Source of the DNA: Pseudomonadales bacterium
Lineage (GTDB): Bacteria; Pseudomonadota; Gammaproteobacteria; Pseudomonadales; Ketobacteraceae
NCBI GenBank assembly: GCA_022361455.1
Contig: JAKSAW010000579.1
Span: forward strand, 1 to 33,622
Length of the DNA stretch: 33,622 bases
Direction: 5' to 3'
Numbering within the stretch: the first letter of the stretch is position 1; every line of letters begins with the position of its first letter. Below are positions 24,442 to 33,471 of the stretch, piece by piece. The notes under the pieces are model-generated. The model ran no database searches, had not been told where the DNA came from, and saw only the letters and a program-made list of their open reading frames with translations. Position numbers and translations under genes: made by a program.

Positions 24442-25302
24442 TTAATCGAAATCACTTGCGCTATGTCTTTCAGCTAACTGCTCTTCTTCTGCACCCCAGG
24501 TTTTATTGACTCGTTTGCCTCTTTGTACTGCAGGGCGCTCCGCAATTGCGTTGGCCCAGCGATTTACATGTTCATATTCACTAGCATTTAAAAACTCACG
24601 GGCGTTGGGATAAACCTCATTATTTATTAGTCCACCATACCAAGGCCAAATCGCAATATCAGCAATCGAATATTCATCTCCAGCCATGTAAGTGTTCTCT
24701 GCCAAATGTCGGTTTAAAACATCCAATTGTCGTTTGGTTTCCATGGTAAAGCGATCAATGGCATATTTAATTTTTACCGGTGCATAAGTAAAAAAGTGAC
24801 CAAAGCCACCACCTAAATAGGGACCAGCACCCATTTGCCAGAATAACCAGTTCTTTGCCTGTGCTTTTGCATTGGGATCCTGGGGTAGCAGTTTATTAAA
24901 TTTCTCTGCGAGATAGAGCAAGATAGATCCAGACTCAAACACGCGAATAGGTTCTTCGCCTGAGCGATCTAGTAATGCAGGAATCTTAGAATTTGGATTA
25001 ATATCCACAAAGCCACTGGTGAATTGATCCCCTTCCAAAATACGAATCAGATGGGCATCGTATTCTGCGCCTGCTTCACCTAATACAAGCAGCTCTTCCA
25101 GCATTATGGTGACCTTTTGGCCATTAGGCGTAGCGAGTGAATACAACTGCAACGGGTGTTCGCCTAGCGGTAGTTCCTTTTCTTGGGTAGCGCCTGCAAT
25201 TGGACGATTGATACTTGCCCAATTGCCGCCATTATTTTCTTCCCATTCCCATACTTCCGGTAATTCATAGTTTGCGTTGTGTGCAGCGTTGTTATTTGTC
25301 AT
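24442..25302 (-). CDS. yghU: YghU-type glutathione S-transferase/disulfide reductase
   Basis: This 286-residue GST-fold protein has an N-terminal extension of about 50 residues, typical of YghU (glutathione-dependent disulfide-bond oxidoreductase). The thioredoxin-like domain contains LYSLATPNGQKVTIMLEEL and NPNSKIPALLD. The all-alpha domain contains LLPQDPNAKAQAKNWLFWQM and ADIAIWPWYGG. It acts in the cytoplasm on organic peroxides or glutathione disulfides. The gene diverges from a TetR-family gene with a perfect palindrome in the gap, which is a common layout for electrophile-responsive GSTs. Confidence 0.92.
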   Translation of the reverse strand: MTNNNAAHNANYELPEVWEWEENNGGNWASINRPIAGATQEKELPLGEHPLQLYSLATPNGQKVTIMLEELLVLGEAGAEYDAHLIRILEGDQFTSGFVDINPNSKIPALLDRSGEEPIRVFESGSILLYLAEKFNKLLPQDPNAKAQAKNWLFWQMGAGPYLGGGFGHFFTYAPVKIKYAIDRFTMETKRQLDVLNRHLAENTYMAGDEYSIADIAIWPWYGGLINNEVYPNAREFLNASEYEHVNRWANAIAERPAVQRGKRVNKTWGAEEEQLAERHSASDFD

Positions 25303-25562
25303 GAAAAATTCTCGCTAGCTTGTGTTCAATAAAAATTCGATTTCGCTGTGATTAGGTAAGATGCTGAATCTTCTCCAGTTTTTCTTTTGACGAATAAGTT
25401 GGTAAGAGACGATTCTTAATGTTGCGTGATGCATTTGAGTTAAATTGTACCGATCGGTATAATTGTGTCAACTCGTGGTTTTTGAAACGGATTGTTCCGT
25501 TTCGGGGCTAGCTGTTCCATCGCTAGTTCATCGAAAAGTAATATCTGAGAAAACGGTGCATT
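25303..25562. promoter_or_regulatory. Divergent regulatory region with TetR-type palindrome TACCGATCGGTA
   Basis: TACCGATCGGTA at 25448-25459 is a perfect 12-bp palindrome of the form recognised by many TetR-family repressors. It lies between yghU and the TetR gene and probably controls both. Downstream, GAAACGGA (25484-25491) and TCCGTTTC (25496-25503) form a hairpin in the TetR leader. I saw no gene in these 260 bases. Confidence 0.65.
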
Positions 25563-26174
25563 ATGGCTGGTGGTAGAAAACTCGAATTTAACAAAATCCA
25601 GGCGCTGGAAGCTGCGATGCAGGTGTTTTGGAAAAAGGGTTTTTTGGGTGCGTCATTGGCAGATCTAACCCAGGGTATGGGCATTAACAAGCCTAGTATG
25701 TACGCTACTTTCGGTAATAAAGAGGCCCTGTTTGTTCAAGCCACTGAACATTATTTAGATACTTACGCCAAGCCCACTATAGAGAACCTGCACCAACCAA
25801 ATATGAGTTTGCATGAGCGATTAAAAGCGTATTTGATGGCAGTCGTTAACATGCAATGTGGTGTAGGTCGAAAGAGTAACCCGAAAGGTTGTTATATCTC
25901 ATTGTGTGTTGCTGAAGCAGCGGGTGACTCGTTGCCGCAAGATGCTCTTGATACTATCTCCGAAGCTGGCGGTTATGTGGAAATAATGTTAACCGAGTTT
26001 TTTAAAACAGATGAAGAGGCGGTGCGCCTAAGATATGATGGTGACGCTCACGAAAAAGCCTTATTTCTGGTTACCTTAATTAATGGTACAGCTGCAATGG
26101 CGAGAGCAGGGACAACTGCCGATGCTCTCGAATCAGTGATTGATAGAGCAATCATTGCGATAACTGCAAACTAG
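25563..26174 (+). CDS. TetR-family transcriptional regulator
   Basis: This is a 203-residue TetR protein. The N-terminal HTH includes ALEAAMQVFWKKGFLGASLA and INKPSMYATFGNKEALF. The C-terminal ligand domain contains GCYISLCVAEAAGDS, with two cysteines that may sense oxidants or electrophiles. It faces yghU across a region with TACCGATCGGTA, so repression of yghU and of itself is the likely role. The next gene downstream follows in the same direction after 69 bp; whether it is cotranscribed is unclear. Confidence 0.92.
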   Translation: MAGGRKLEFNKIQALEAAMQVFWKKGFLGASLADLTQGMGINKPSMYATFGNKEALFVQATEHYLDTYAKPTIENLHQPNMSLHERLKAYLMAVVNMQCGVGRKSNPKGCYISLCVAEAAGDSLPQDALDTISEAGGYVEIMLTEFFKTDEEAVRLRYDGDAHEKALFLVTLINGTAAMARAGTTADALESVIDRAIIAITAN

Positions 26175-26243
26175 AGCAGCAGTATTGATAACAGCAAAAA
26201 TAACAATTACAAATAGAAGTAGAAAATAATCAAGTAGGATTCT

Positions 26244-26888
26244 GTGAAGTCGAGCCCTTTAAGTAAATTAATCTGGATAGCGGTGATCGCAATCGCTATT
26301 AGCGTACCTTTAGTTCGAGCAAAGATAAAAGGCCGTTATTACGCTGCAGATCTAGAAAATGGTGTCGTGCTAGAGGCCACATCTCGTAATCGCGGTAGTT
26401 TATTAAGAAAAAGTCGCATACTGTTGATCGATCATTTGCCGCAAGGCTCAACGGGTGTTGTACTCAGTGAAAGCCTCGATGATGGAATTGAGAGGTTCGA
26501 GCGATTTGAAAAATATGAAAAGAAGAAAAGTGGGCAGCACGATCATTTGCTTCGTAGTCAACAGCTCAAGGATACCCAGAAAACGTCCCACAACGTATTT
26601 TGGGGTGGTCCAGTTGCTTCGACACACTTTTTTCATGTGACTTATTCCCCCCAAGATAATCAAGTTTCAATGTCGGGTAACATTAGGGTGAAAGATACTT
26701 CCTCTAAACCTAGCGGTGACAGCTCAAAAAACATTGTGGCCAATTTTGTTGGTTATGCGGGTTGGGAAGCTCAGCAGCTTGAAAAAGAAGTGCTTCGTGG
26801 CGATTGGCGTGTTTATAAACCTGCCCCAGAGCAATTGTTGCAATGGCTAAGAAAAAAGCCTTCCATAAACCAGACTGATAAAAACTAG
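26244..26888 (+). CDS. YqgE/AlgH-like (UPF0301) protein with N-terminal membrane anchor
   Basis: This 214-residue protein has a hydrophobic N-terminus (LIWIAVIAIAISVPLV, about residues 9-24) and then a YqgE-like domain. Its marks are GVVLEATSRN, LLIDHLPQGSTGVVLSES, WGGPVAS and GYAGWEAQQLEKEVLRGDW, where the last is the strongest family signature. Ordinary YqgE is about 185 residues and has no membrane segment. A charged insertion near residues 85-120 is also unusual. The start is GTG with AGGA about 5 bases before it. Only 3 bp separate it from the ABC ATPase gene, so it probably belongs to the transporter operon. Confidence 0.8.
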   Translation: MKSSPLSKLIWIAVIAIAISVPLVRAKIKGRYYAADLENGVVLEATSRNRGSLLRKSRILLIDHLPQGSTGVVLSESLDDGIERFERFEKYEKKKSGQHDHLLRSQQLKDTQKTSHNVFWGGPVASTHFFHVTYSPQDNQVSMSGNIRVKDTSSKPSGDSSKNIVANFVGYAGWEAQQLEKEVLRGDWRVYKPAPEQLLQWLRKKPSINQTDKN

Positions 26889-26891
26889 CTG

Positions 26892-27704
26892 ATGCAAAAA
26901 GATAACGCATTAAATCGTATTTCTTCTACTATGGCCCTAACAGGTACAAAACTGTGTAAGCAATATCCTGGCAAAGGAAAGGTACTGACAGACTTAGATA
27001 TTGAGCTGGAAGAAGGGGCCTTGTATGCATTGCTTGGCCCCAATGGCGCAGGTAAATCGACGTTGATAGGCATTCTTACTGGCATCTATAAACCTGATAA
27101 GGGTGCAGTCAAAGTGCTTGGATTTAATCCTGCTAAGGATCCGTTAGAGGTAAAGCGTCGAATCGGCATAGTTCCAGAAGAGTTAGCGTTGTTCGAACGT
27201 TTAACTGGCATGCAACAATTGATGTTCAGTGGCCGTATGTATGGATTAACGGCTAAGGAAACTAAACGTCGAGCTGATGAATTGTTAAGTCTTACCGAAC
27301 TCAGTGCCGCGGGATCTCAACTAATAGCCACTTACTCCAAAGGCATGCGACGTCGCTTAGCCATCGCTACCGCACTCATTCATCGACCTAGCTTGGTTTT
27401 TCTTGATGAGCCTTTTGATGGTATCGATATTATTGCTGCTCAAGTAATTCGTGCATTATTAGAGGAGCTGCGGCGACAAGGCGTTACCATTTTACTAACT
27501 ACCCACATTTTAGAAATCGCCGATAGATTGGCTACCCATGCTGGCGTGCTCTATAAAGGGAAGATATTAGATCATGACGAGAAGGATAAACTACTCGCCC
27601 GTTACGGCTGCGATGATCTAGAAGGGGTGTTTCAATCGTTAGTACCCATAGCTGATATTTCCAAAGCAACTCTGTCGTTTTATCAAGAGGATTCAACTGC
27701 GTGA
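26892..27704 (+). CDS. ABC transporter ATP-binding protein
   Basis: This 270-residue ATPase has Walker A GPNGAGKST, the signature YSKGMRRRLAIATAL (a variant of LSGGQ), and Walker B LVFLDEPFDG. The H-loop is TTHILE. The type (G-S-G-M-like signature, short C-terminal tail) fits multidrug/ABC-2-type exporters. It overlaps the permease gene by 4 bases. A start at Met14 (MALTGTKL) is also possible because the first residues are polar and unlike the family. Confidence 0.93.
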   Translation: MQKDNALNRISSTMALTGTKLCKQYPGKGKVLTDLDIELEEGALYALLGPNGAGKSTLIGILTGIYKPDKGAVKVLGFNPAKDPLEVKRRIGIVPEELALFERLTGMQQLMFSGRMYGLTAKETKRRADELLSLTELSAAGSQLIATYSKGMRRRLAIATALIHRPSLVFLDEPFDGIDIIAAQVIRALLEELRRQGVTILLTTHILEIADRLATHAGVLYKGKILDHDEKDKLLARYGCDDLEGVFQSLVPIADISKATLSFYQEDSTA

Positions 27705-29380
27705 GTCACAGTGAACAGTTGATTAAGCGGCCTAGATTACCAGGATTTATCAGTCATATTGTGTTGTTGTGGCGCTTAAGAATGTCGATGAGTAACAACA
27801 CTGCGACTTCCGGAAGTCGATTCGGTAAATGGATTTCTACGCTGATCGTGTTTTTACCCACTATGACATTAGGTGGATTTGCCTTTTGGTTCATGTCCCA
27901 TCCATCTGTGGCTCAAGAGCAAGCCGTCACGCAGTTTTATTTAAATCTACTCTGTTTTGTTACCGCAATGCTTTGGATTCTTTGGCCCGTATTATCTGCA
28001 GGCGTTGAAGATGGCAGTGAACGGGATCGATATCATCAATTCCCAATATCCGAGTTTAGATTATTATCTGCGGCCATTATTTCCGGTGTTTTAAAACCTG
28101 TTGGACTATTTATGTTTTCTCCTTTAATTGGTGCCACTTTGGGAACCATGCAAGGGCAAAGTCTTCAGGCTTTTGCTTGGTCTTTTGCGTTGCTGCTTGC
28201 GTTCATCGCCATGTGTGCCACCTGGAGCCAGGCAGGAGTCTATTGGCTTCGGGATATTCTAAGATCTAAAAGTAATGGACAGGCGCTAACTTTGACACTG
28301 CTAGTGTTTATTTTGCTTGGTATGTTGATGCCTCAAGTGGATATTAGTTGGCTCTACAAGCAAGGTGGTGGGCTAGGAGTTGATAGTTCTGAAGAGTTAG
28401 AGCGCTTCGCTAATATCGCCAATGCTTTTTCAAAAGTTCCCCCCGGTTATTTAGGGGAGGGGCTATTGGCTCTGAAGGAAGCTCGTTTCGATAACATGCT
28501 ATTGGAATTATTTGGGCTGTGTGCGCTCGCGTTTCTAGGGTTATTGCAGACCAAATACCGCTTGCAAGGCTCGAATTATAAATCAGCATCTACAAAGGCA
28601 ATCCAAGAAAATCGCGGCTTACTATTTACATCTAAGGGAAGTGCAGATCGAGCTTTGCTCAAACGCGAGCTTTTCGAGCTTTGGCGGAACCCGCGTTTTC
28701 GCTTATTAGCTGTGGTACCTTTCTTTTTAATCGTGGTGCTGCATTTGGTATCGGCAAATCAATTAATATTTCATTTCTTTGGCGATTTATCGCGATTGTG
28801 GTTATTGGCGGGTGTAGGGTTTTATGCTGCCGTATTAATTTTGCTTACCTTTACACACAATACCTTTGCTTACGATGGCCGTGGCTTATTAAATCTTATC
28901 AATGCGCCCATAACGCCAAAGCAAATACTCTCTGCCAAGGCACGGATTCATCGGGGTGTTAGTTTATTATTGGGTTGCCTGGCTAGCCTTTTCTATGGCC
29001 AATATGTTTTAGACGGCGTTGCTTTAGATTGGCTGTTGATAGCATTCCTAGGGGTGGCGATGATTGTTCCCGTTGTCACCACCATTGGCTTATGGGTATC
29101 CGTTTATTACCCCGTTAAGTTTGATGCTAGTTTGAATAGAAAAGAGCGACAGCCATTGCTTGTATCTTTAGCTGGGTTTGCGGGCTGTGTTATAGGCGCG
29201 TTACCGTTTATCTTGCTGAACATGTCTGTGCTTAAACAGGGGCAATTTCAAACGGCGATACTGATTTTGTCTTCGTGTGGTTTGGTCGCTTGGGTAGCAC
29301 ATGTGTTGATGTTGCGGGTAATCAGTAATGCCTATGATAGACGGCAGAGTATTATTCTTTCAGCCATTACTAGGGTGTGA
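27701..29380 (+). CDS. ABC transporter permease, about 10-12 membrane segments
   Basis: This 559-residue protein starts with GTG inside the stop of the ATPase gene (GTGA overlap). It has at least ten hydrophobic segments across its length (such as TLIVFLPTMTLGGFAFWF and LAVVPFFLIVVLHLV), with a soluble stretch around 290-330 that contains LKRELFELWRNPRFRLL. This resembles ABC-2-type permeases of two joined halves. With the ATPase and the YqgE-like anchor protein it forms a three-gene transport unit. The substrate is unknown. Confidence 0.85.
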   Translation: MSHSEQLIKRPRLPGFISHIVLLWRLRMSMSNNTATSGSRFGKWISTLIVFLPTMTLGGFAFWFMSHPSVAQEQAVTQFYLNLLCFVTAMLWILWPVLSAGVEDGSERDRYHQFPISEFRLLSAAIISGVLKPVGLFMFSPLIGATLGTMQGQSLQAFAWSFALLLAFIAMCATWSQAGVYWLRDILRSKSNGQALTLTLLVFILLGMLMPQVDISWLYKQGGGLGVDSSEELERFANIANAFSKVPPGYLGEGLLALKEARFDNMLLELFGLCALAFLGLLQTKYRLQGSNYKSASTKAIQENRGLLFTSKGSADRALLKRELFELWRNPRFRLLAVVPFFLIVVLHLVSANQLIFHFFGDLSRLWLLAGVGFYAAVLILLTFTHNTFAYDGRGLLNLINAPITPKQILSAKARIHRGVSLLLGCLASLFYGQYVLDGVALDWLLIAFLGVAMIVPVVTTIGLWVSVYYPVKFDASLNRKERQPLLVSLAGFAGCVIGALPFILLNMSVLKQGQFQTAILILSSCGLVAWVAHVLMLRVISNAYDRRQSIILSAITRV

Positions 29381-29401
29381 TGGTATCAGCACACCCTAGT
29401 A
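29368..29401. terminator. Hairpin at the end of the ABC operon
   Basis: TACTAGGGTGTG (29368-29379) and CACACCCTAGTA (29390-29401) form a 12-bp perfect stem with a 10-base loop. It overlaps the stop codon of the permease and lies 8 bp from the end of the convergent SDR gene. No T-tract follows. Confidence 0.6.
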
Positions 29402-29408
29402 CACATCA

Positions 29409-30359
29409 CTAAGCGATAGCTTGTTGGTAATCTACCTGAGTTAACTCTTCCGAAAGCGTCCATAACTTAGCGGCAGTCGCTATATCTCTAGCGTGTTTTG
29501 CAATGCGAGCTTTAGCCGGTGTACCGAATACCTCAAAGGCGTGCTTGGGACCAAAATAGTCGCCCCCTTTTACATTAGCGCTAGTGGCAGCATGCAACGT
29601 GGGGAGACAACCAAGCTGTGGCGATTGCGACATATAAGGTGTCATGGCGTTGGTGATTTTAGATAAGAGTTTATGGTTACCGGCTTCCAACGCTGAATTA
29701 GCGATGTTGGTACCTGACATGCCCGGGTGAACAACAACGGATTTGATATCTAAGCTATTCTTTTCAAAGAATCGTTGCAGTTCTAAACCGAACAGAAGGT
29801 TTGCTAGCTTGCTCTGACCGTATCCCTTTACACGGCTATAACCTTGGTTCAATTGAAGATCGCCAAACTTAATTCGGCCCCAATAGTGGGCGAGGCTAGC
29901 GACGGAGACAACCCGCGAATTTGGGGTGCTCTTTAACAGTCCAAGTAATTGGCTGGTAAGGGCAAAGTGACCTAAGTGGTTTGCACCAATTTGCATTTCG
30001 AAGCCGTCAGCTGTTTCTGTTCTTTCGATCCAACCAAGGCCGGCATTGTTAATTAAGCAATCAAGTTGGTCGTACTTTTCGTTGATGATCTTGGCGCAGG
30101 CCTCTACTGACTTCAAATCAGCTAAATCGAGTTTAACGATATCGATGTCTGCATTTGGCACTGAGTCCAAAATTTGTTGCTTAGCATCTTCCGCTTTGGA
30201 CAGGTTTCGGCAGGCCATGACGACTTTGGCATTTTTGTAAGCGAGCGCTTGTGCAGCAGCAAAGCCTATACCGCTATTAGCGCCGGTCACTACAATCGTT
30301 TTACTTGATTGATCGGGGACGTGTTCTTCTGCCCAGGGATGAAGTATTTGAGTGGTCAC
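29409..30359 (-). CDS. SDR-family oxidoreductase, retinol-dehydrogenase/WWOX-like
   Basis: This 316-residue SDR has the cofactor loop TGANSGIGFAAA (near residue 25), NNAG, and catalytic Ser with YGQSK (in RVKGYGQSKLANLLF). The long form with VVHPGMSGTNIANSALEAG is typical of the RDH11/WWOX-like bacterial group, which reduces aldehydes or ketones of lipid nature. All key residues are present. The M48 protease gene lies upstream in the same direction with 142 bp between, so it probably has its own promoter. Confidence 0.9.
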   Translation of the reverse strand: MTTQILHPWAEEHVPDQSSKTIVVTGANSGIGFAAAQALAYKNAKVVMACRNLSKAEDAKQQILDSVPNADIDIVKLDLADLKSVEACAKIINEKYDQLDCLINNAGLGWIERTETADGFEMQIGANHLGHFALTSQLLGLLKSTPNSRVVSVASLAHYWGRIKFGDLQLNQGYSRVKGYGQSKLANLLFGLELQRFFEKNSLDIKSVVVHPGMSGTNIANSALEAGNHKLLSKITNAMTPYMSQSPQLGCLPTLHAATSANVKGGDYFGPKHAFEVFGTPAKARIAKHARDIATAAKLWTLSEELTQVDYQQAIA

Positions 30360-30501
30360 AGCGATAGCCTCATATGTTTCGTTTATTGAAAGTGTTAATA
30401 CGATACTTCGATAGTTATCACATTGTCAAACATTGGGCAGCCCAAAAACCTAAATAGGATAGTGTGGGCTTCACTGATAAATCTATGAGACGGCGAAACA
30501 G

Positions 30502-31974
30502 TTAATGGCTACAACCCGGTGCTGGCTTTCCGGTGAGTTGAAGATAAACAGATTTAAATATATCGCAACGATTGCCAGACTCAGCATGTTGACTAATAAC
30601 TTGCTGTTGTTTATTCCTCAGTGATTTGTTGAGTAATACGGCAATATCGGCAGCGCTGATGGGATCAAATTGACCAGTCTTCGAATCTAAAGGTCTAGGT
30701 GATGTATTAATAGTGGATGCTGTTGTCACCCCAAATATTGCTTCTCTAGCATTATCCCTTAATCCCTCAAATTCACTGATGCGGTTTTCCATCACAATAT
30801 AATCCCGGTATTGTTGAGGCTGCGAAGCAATGTCTTCGATACTTGGTAACACCTCACTGTTTAGATTAATAAAATTTGTATTGTCTTCAATGCGCTGGCC
30901 TAGTGAAGGATGGGTATGGAAACGAAAATCATCCTCGGATTCGTCTATCTCGAATAAATCTAAGATGGCTTGAAATGCGCTATTGAGTGCTAAAGGATTA
31001 TAGCCACTGGAAAATAGATTCAGCATACCTGCTTCGTCGGTTTGGCATTCTGCGTAACGACTAAACGCTGAATGCTGAAACGCAACCCAAGGATTAATTG
31101 CCCATAGAGATTGCACGCCTGGAAGTCCCCCTGGTCCCGTGGTTATATCATCTGGGATTGGGGGTAATGAATCTCGATTAGGAAATTCCGCAGTGTAAAA
31201 TTCGGGATTAATGACTAAAAACTCATTGTAGGCGTCGCGTAGTTTATTGTTGCAGGTGCTAATTGTGGTTGAGCCATCAGGGTCTCTTGCTTCTGGAGAG
31301 TAGGGGCTTTCCGGATCTTCACTAAACGTAAAAGGAATGTAAGGCAGGGAAGTGTCATTAAATTCTGGGTGGCTATCTTCATTGATTTCGGTATTGATAT
31401 CATTTTTCCAGTTAAAGCTAACTAGCCCTGGTATCGCCAAACAAAAATCCACGACTGTATTGACCGCAACGCCGGTGTCGTAATCTTCGATACCATCTTG
31501 CAGAAATTGTTGCGCTAGCATTTCTTCGAGATAGCCTGCCAATTCAAGATTATCGAGCTTATCCATATGCGCAATTTCGTGCGCAATCACCCCAGCTAAA
31601 GCAGCCTCAGTATCTGCCATCGCATAAACACCGCTGAAGGCACCGAGAAAGCCTCCGCCGGTGGTAAAAGCGTTAGGTGAGGCATTCTCTAAGACAGTGG
31701 TTTTAATTTTCCAAGGAAAGTTTGAGTAACGGCTAGCAATTAGATTATCAACGATATCCTGAATGACTGTTACTCGAACATCATCGTCGGGAAGCACATT
31801 TAGGCCTAGGGCGGCGGTGTTAATTTTAAAGGCACATTCGCCAAAAACTCGGGCGACTTCAGCGCTGTTGTCAGCATCAGGGCGTGGCGCACAACCAGCG
31901 GCTATCAAGCAAAACAATCCGATTGTGACGGGGGTAAGCGATCTGTATAGAAGAGATTTCAAAGGAGCCAACAT
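30502..31974 (-). CDS. M48-family metalloprotease lipoprotein
   Basis: This 490-residue protein starts at 31974: MLAPLKSLL, then a hydrophobic stretch ending IAAGC (lipobox Cys). A longer frame would begin with TTG at 32022 and is less likely. The zinc motif is HEIAH in GVIAHEIAHMDKLDN. The third ligand is probably in AECQTDEAGML, which matches the E-x-x-x-D-x-x-G pattern of M48 proteases. About 150 residues between them, rich in Pro, Asp and Ser, are longer than in the usual family. It should act in the periplasm, anchored in a membrane, as a quality-control protease. Confidence 0.85.
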   Translation of the reverse strand: MLAPLKSLLYRSLTPVTIGLFCLIAAGCAPRPDADNSAEVARVFGECAFKINTAALGLNVLPDDDVRVTVIQDIVDNLIASRYSNFPWKIKTTVLENASPNAFTTGGGFLGAFSGVYAMADTEAALAGVIAHEIAHMDKLDNLELAGYLEEMLAQQFLQDGIEDYDTGVAVNTVVDFCLAIPGLVSFNWKNDINTEINEDSHPEFNDTSLPYIPFTFSEDPESPYSPEARDPDGSTTISTCNNKLRDAYNEFLVINPEFYTAEFPNRDSLPPIPDDITTGPGGLPGVQSLWAINPWVAFQHSAFSRYAECQTDEAGMLNLFSSGYNPLALNSAFQAILDLFEIDESEDDFRFHTHPSLGQRIEDNTNFINLNSEVLPSIEDIASQPQQYRDYIVMENRISEFEGLRDNAREAIFGVTTASTINTSPRPLDSKTGQFDPISAADIAVLLNKSLRNKQQQVISQHAESGNRCDIFKSVYLQLTGKPAPGCSH

Positions 31975-32342
31975 ATTATACCTGTACTTATTATTCTTAT
32001 TATTGATGTCGATGCTATCCAATCAAGCATGGATCAACAACTGCTAAGTACTTATCTGTGATCTGGTTGGCTTGTTGAGCGCTCTCTGCAACGCAATTCA
32101 GGTTCCGATCCTTGTATTGGATACGGCTTCTAGAAATGGCTCAAAACCCTGCCTTATAGATCGACAAATATACACCGTATACTGTAAATGGTATACGGTG
32201 TTAACTTTATTTTAATAGTAAAAACAATGGCTTAGGATTCACTAATTAAAAGTATTGATATGGGTCAAATTTGTACTTTGGATTGCCGCTATTCTAATTT
32301 GAAACAAAAACGACACATGCAAGGCAGAGGGTAAAACAGCTT
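31975..32342. promoter_or_regulatory. 368-bp promoter region with inverted repeat upstream of kshA-like gene
   Basis: No gene was seen here. ACACCGTATAC (32172-32182) and GTATACGGTGT (32191-32201) form an 11-bp perfect inverted repeat with an 8-base spacer TGTAAATG. This size and symmetry fit a TetR-type operator. It lies about 140 bp upstream of the Rieske oxygenase start, and its regulator is not in the window. The region must also hold the promoter of the M48 gene. Confidence 0.65.
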
Positions 32343-33461
32343 ATGAGCAATGCAGCTAAGCAGCAGCCGTACATCATTAAATCTGATCCTGTGGAAGAGC
32401 GTTATGCCCGTGGTTGGCATTGTTTAGGCAAAAGCGCAGATTTCACTTCAGAACCACAAGCTATGCATTACTTCGGTAAGAAATTGGCAGTGTATCGTGG
32501 TGACCAAGACAACAAGCTCTATGTATTAGATTCCTACTGCCCTCACATGGGAGCTGACCTTAGCAGAGGTAAGGTGACTAACAACAATCTTCATTGTCCT
32601 TTTCATGATTGGAGTTGGGGCGGTGATGGCAAATGTAAGAACATTCCATATGCGGACAAGATTCCTGAAAAGGCGGTGATTGGTTCTTATCCCACGACAG
32701 AAGTGAACGGCTTGGTATTTGTTTGGCACGATCCTGAAGGAAATGATCCCATCCCTGACCAGTACCCTCAGCGGATTGAGGATTATTATTCTGGTGAGTG
32801 GACTGACTGGAACATCGCTAAATTTACCATTCATTCTAATTGCCGAGAGTTAGTGGATAACATGGCCGATATGGCTCACTTCGGCCCAGTCCACTATTCA
32901 ACGGTACAAACGTTTAAAAATATTCAGGACGGTCACACCTTTACTCAATTCATGAGTGGTGGCCACGAAATTCTAGCGGAAGAAGGTCAGGGTTTTACCT
33001 CCGTGGCTCGTTATGAAGGCCCCGCTTATATGACCACTACTATGACAGGCTCTATGGAAGGTAAAGAGATTGTCACTCACTTGTTGGTTACTCACGTCCC
33101 CGTTAATACCGAGCAATTTGATATTCGCTTGGGTGTGATGATGAAAAAAATAGAGGGAGTTAGTGAGGAACAAAACCAAGCAATGGTGGATGAATATACC
33201 AATATGGCGGTGGAGTCTTTTGTTCAAGATGTGGATATCTGGAACAACAAAATCCGTGTTGATAATCCATTGTTATGTGATGGCGATGGCCCGGTCAATA
33301 TGGTTCGTAAATGGTATAGCCAGTTTTATATGGACGTGGCGGAGATCCCAAAAGGATTACAAGCCTATAAAGAGCGCGAAACAAAAATTAAATACGCGCA
33401 TGCAACACAGCACTCGGGTAATTCAGAAACTAGTAACGAAACAGAAGCACTGCCTCAATAA
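32343..33461 (+). CDS. kshA: Rieske non-heme iron oxygenase, KshA-like (3-ketosteroid 9-alpha-hydroxylase)
   Basis: This is a 372-residue Rieske oxygenase. The 2Fe-2S motif is YCPHMGADLS and then CPFHDWSW (C-x-H...C-x-x-H). The mononuclear iron site lies in NCRELVDNMADMAHFGPVHY, which matches the N-x-x-D-M-A-H-F-x-x-V-H pattern of KshA. KshA hydroxylates C9 of 3-ketosteroids and so opens ring B in steroid breakdown, using a separate reductase (KshB). The next gene looks like the HsaA-type flavoprotein, which acts after ring opening. Both facts support the steroid reading. A different but related Rieske substrate cannot be excluded. Confidence 0.85.
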   Translation: MSNAAKQQPYIIKSDPVEERYARGWHCLGKSADFTSEPQAMHYFGKKLAVYRGDQDNKLYVLDSYCPHMGADLSRGKVTNNNLHCPFHDWSWGGDGKCKNIPYADKIPEKAVIGSYPTTEVNGLVFVWHDPEGNDPIPDQYPQRIEDYYSGEWTDWNIAKFTIHSNCRELVDNMADMAHFGPVHYSTVQTFKNIQDGHTFTQFMSGGHEILAEEGQGFTSVARYEGPAYMTTTMTGSMEGKEIVTHLLVTHVPVNTEQFDIRLGVMMKKIEGVSEEQNQAMVDEYTNMAVESFVQDVDIWNNKIRVDNPLLCDGDGPVNMVRKWYSQFYMDVAEIPKGLQAYKERETKIKYAHATQHSGNSETSNETEALPQ

Positions 33462-33471
33462 GGAGAGCGCA

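Noticed and set aside
30433..30445. TTGGGCAGCCCAA hairpin as terminator of the M48 gene
   Set aside because: The T-tract lies before, not after, the hairpin on the minus strand, and the stem is short.
31975..32022. TTG start for the M48 protease
   Set aside because: The ATG at 31974 leads straight into a clean lipoprotein signal; the extra 16 residues are polar and Asn-rich.
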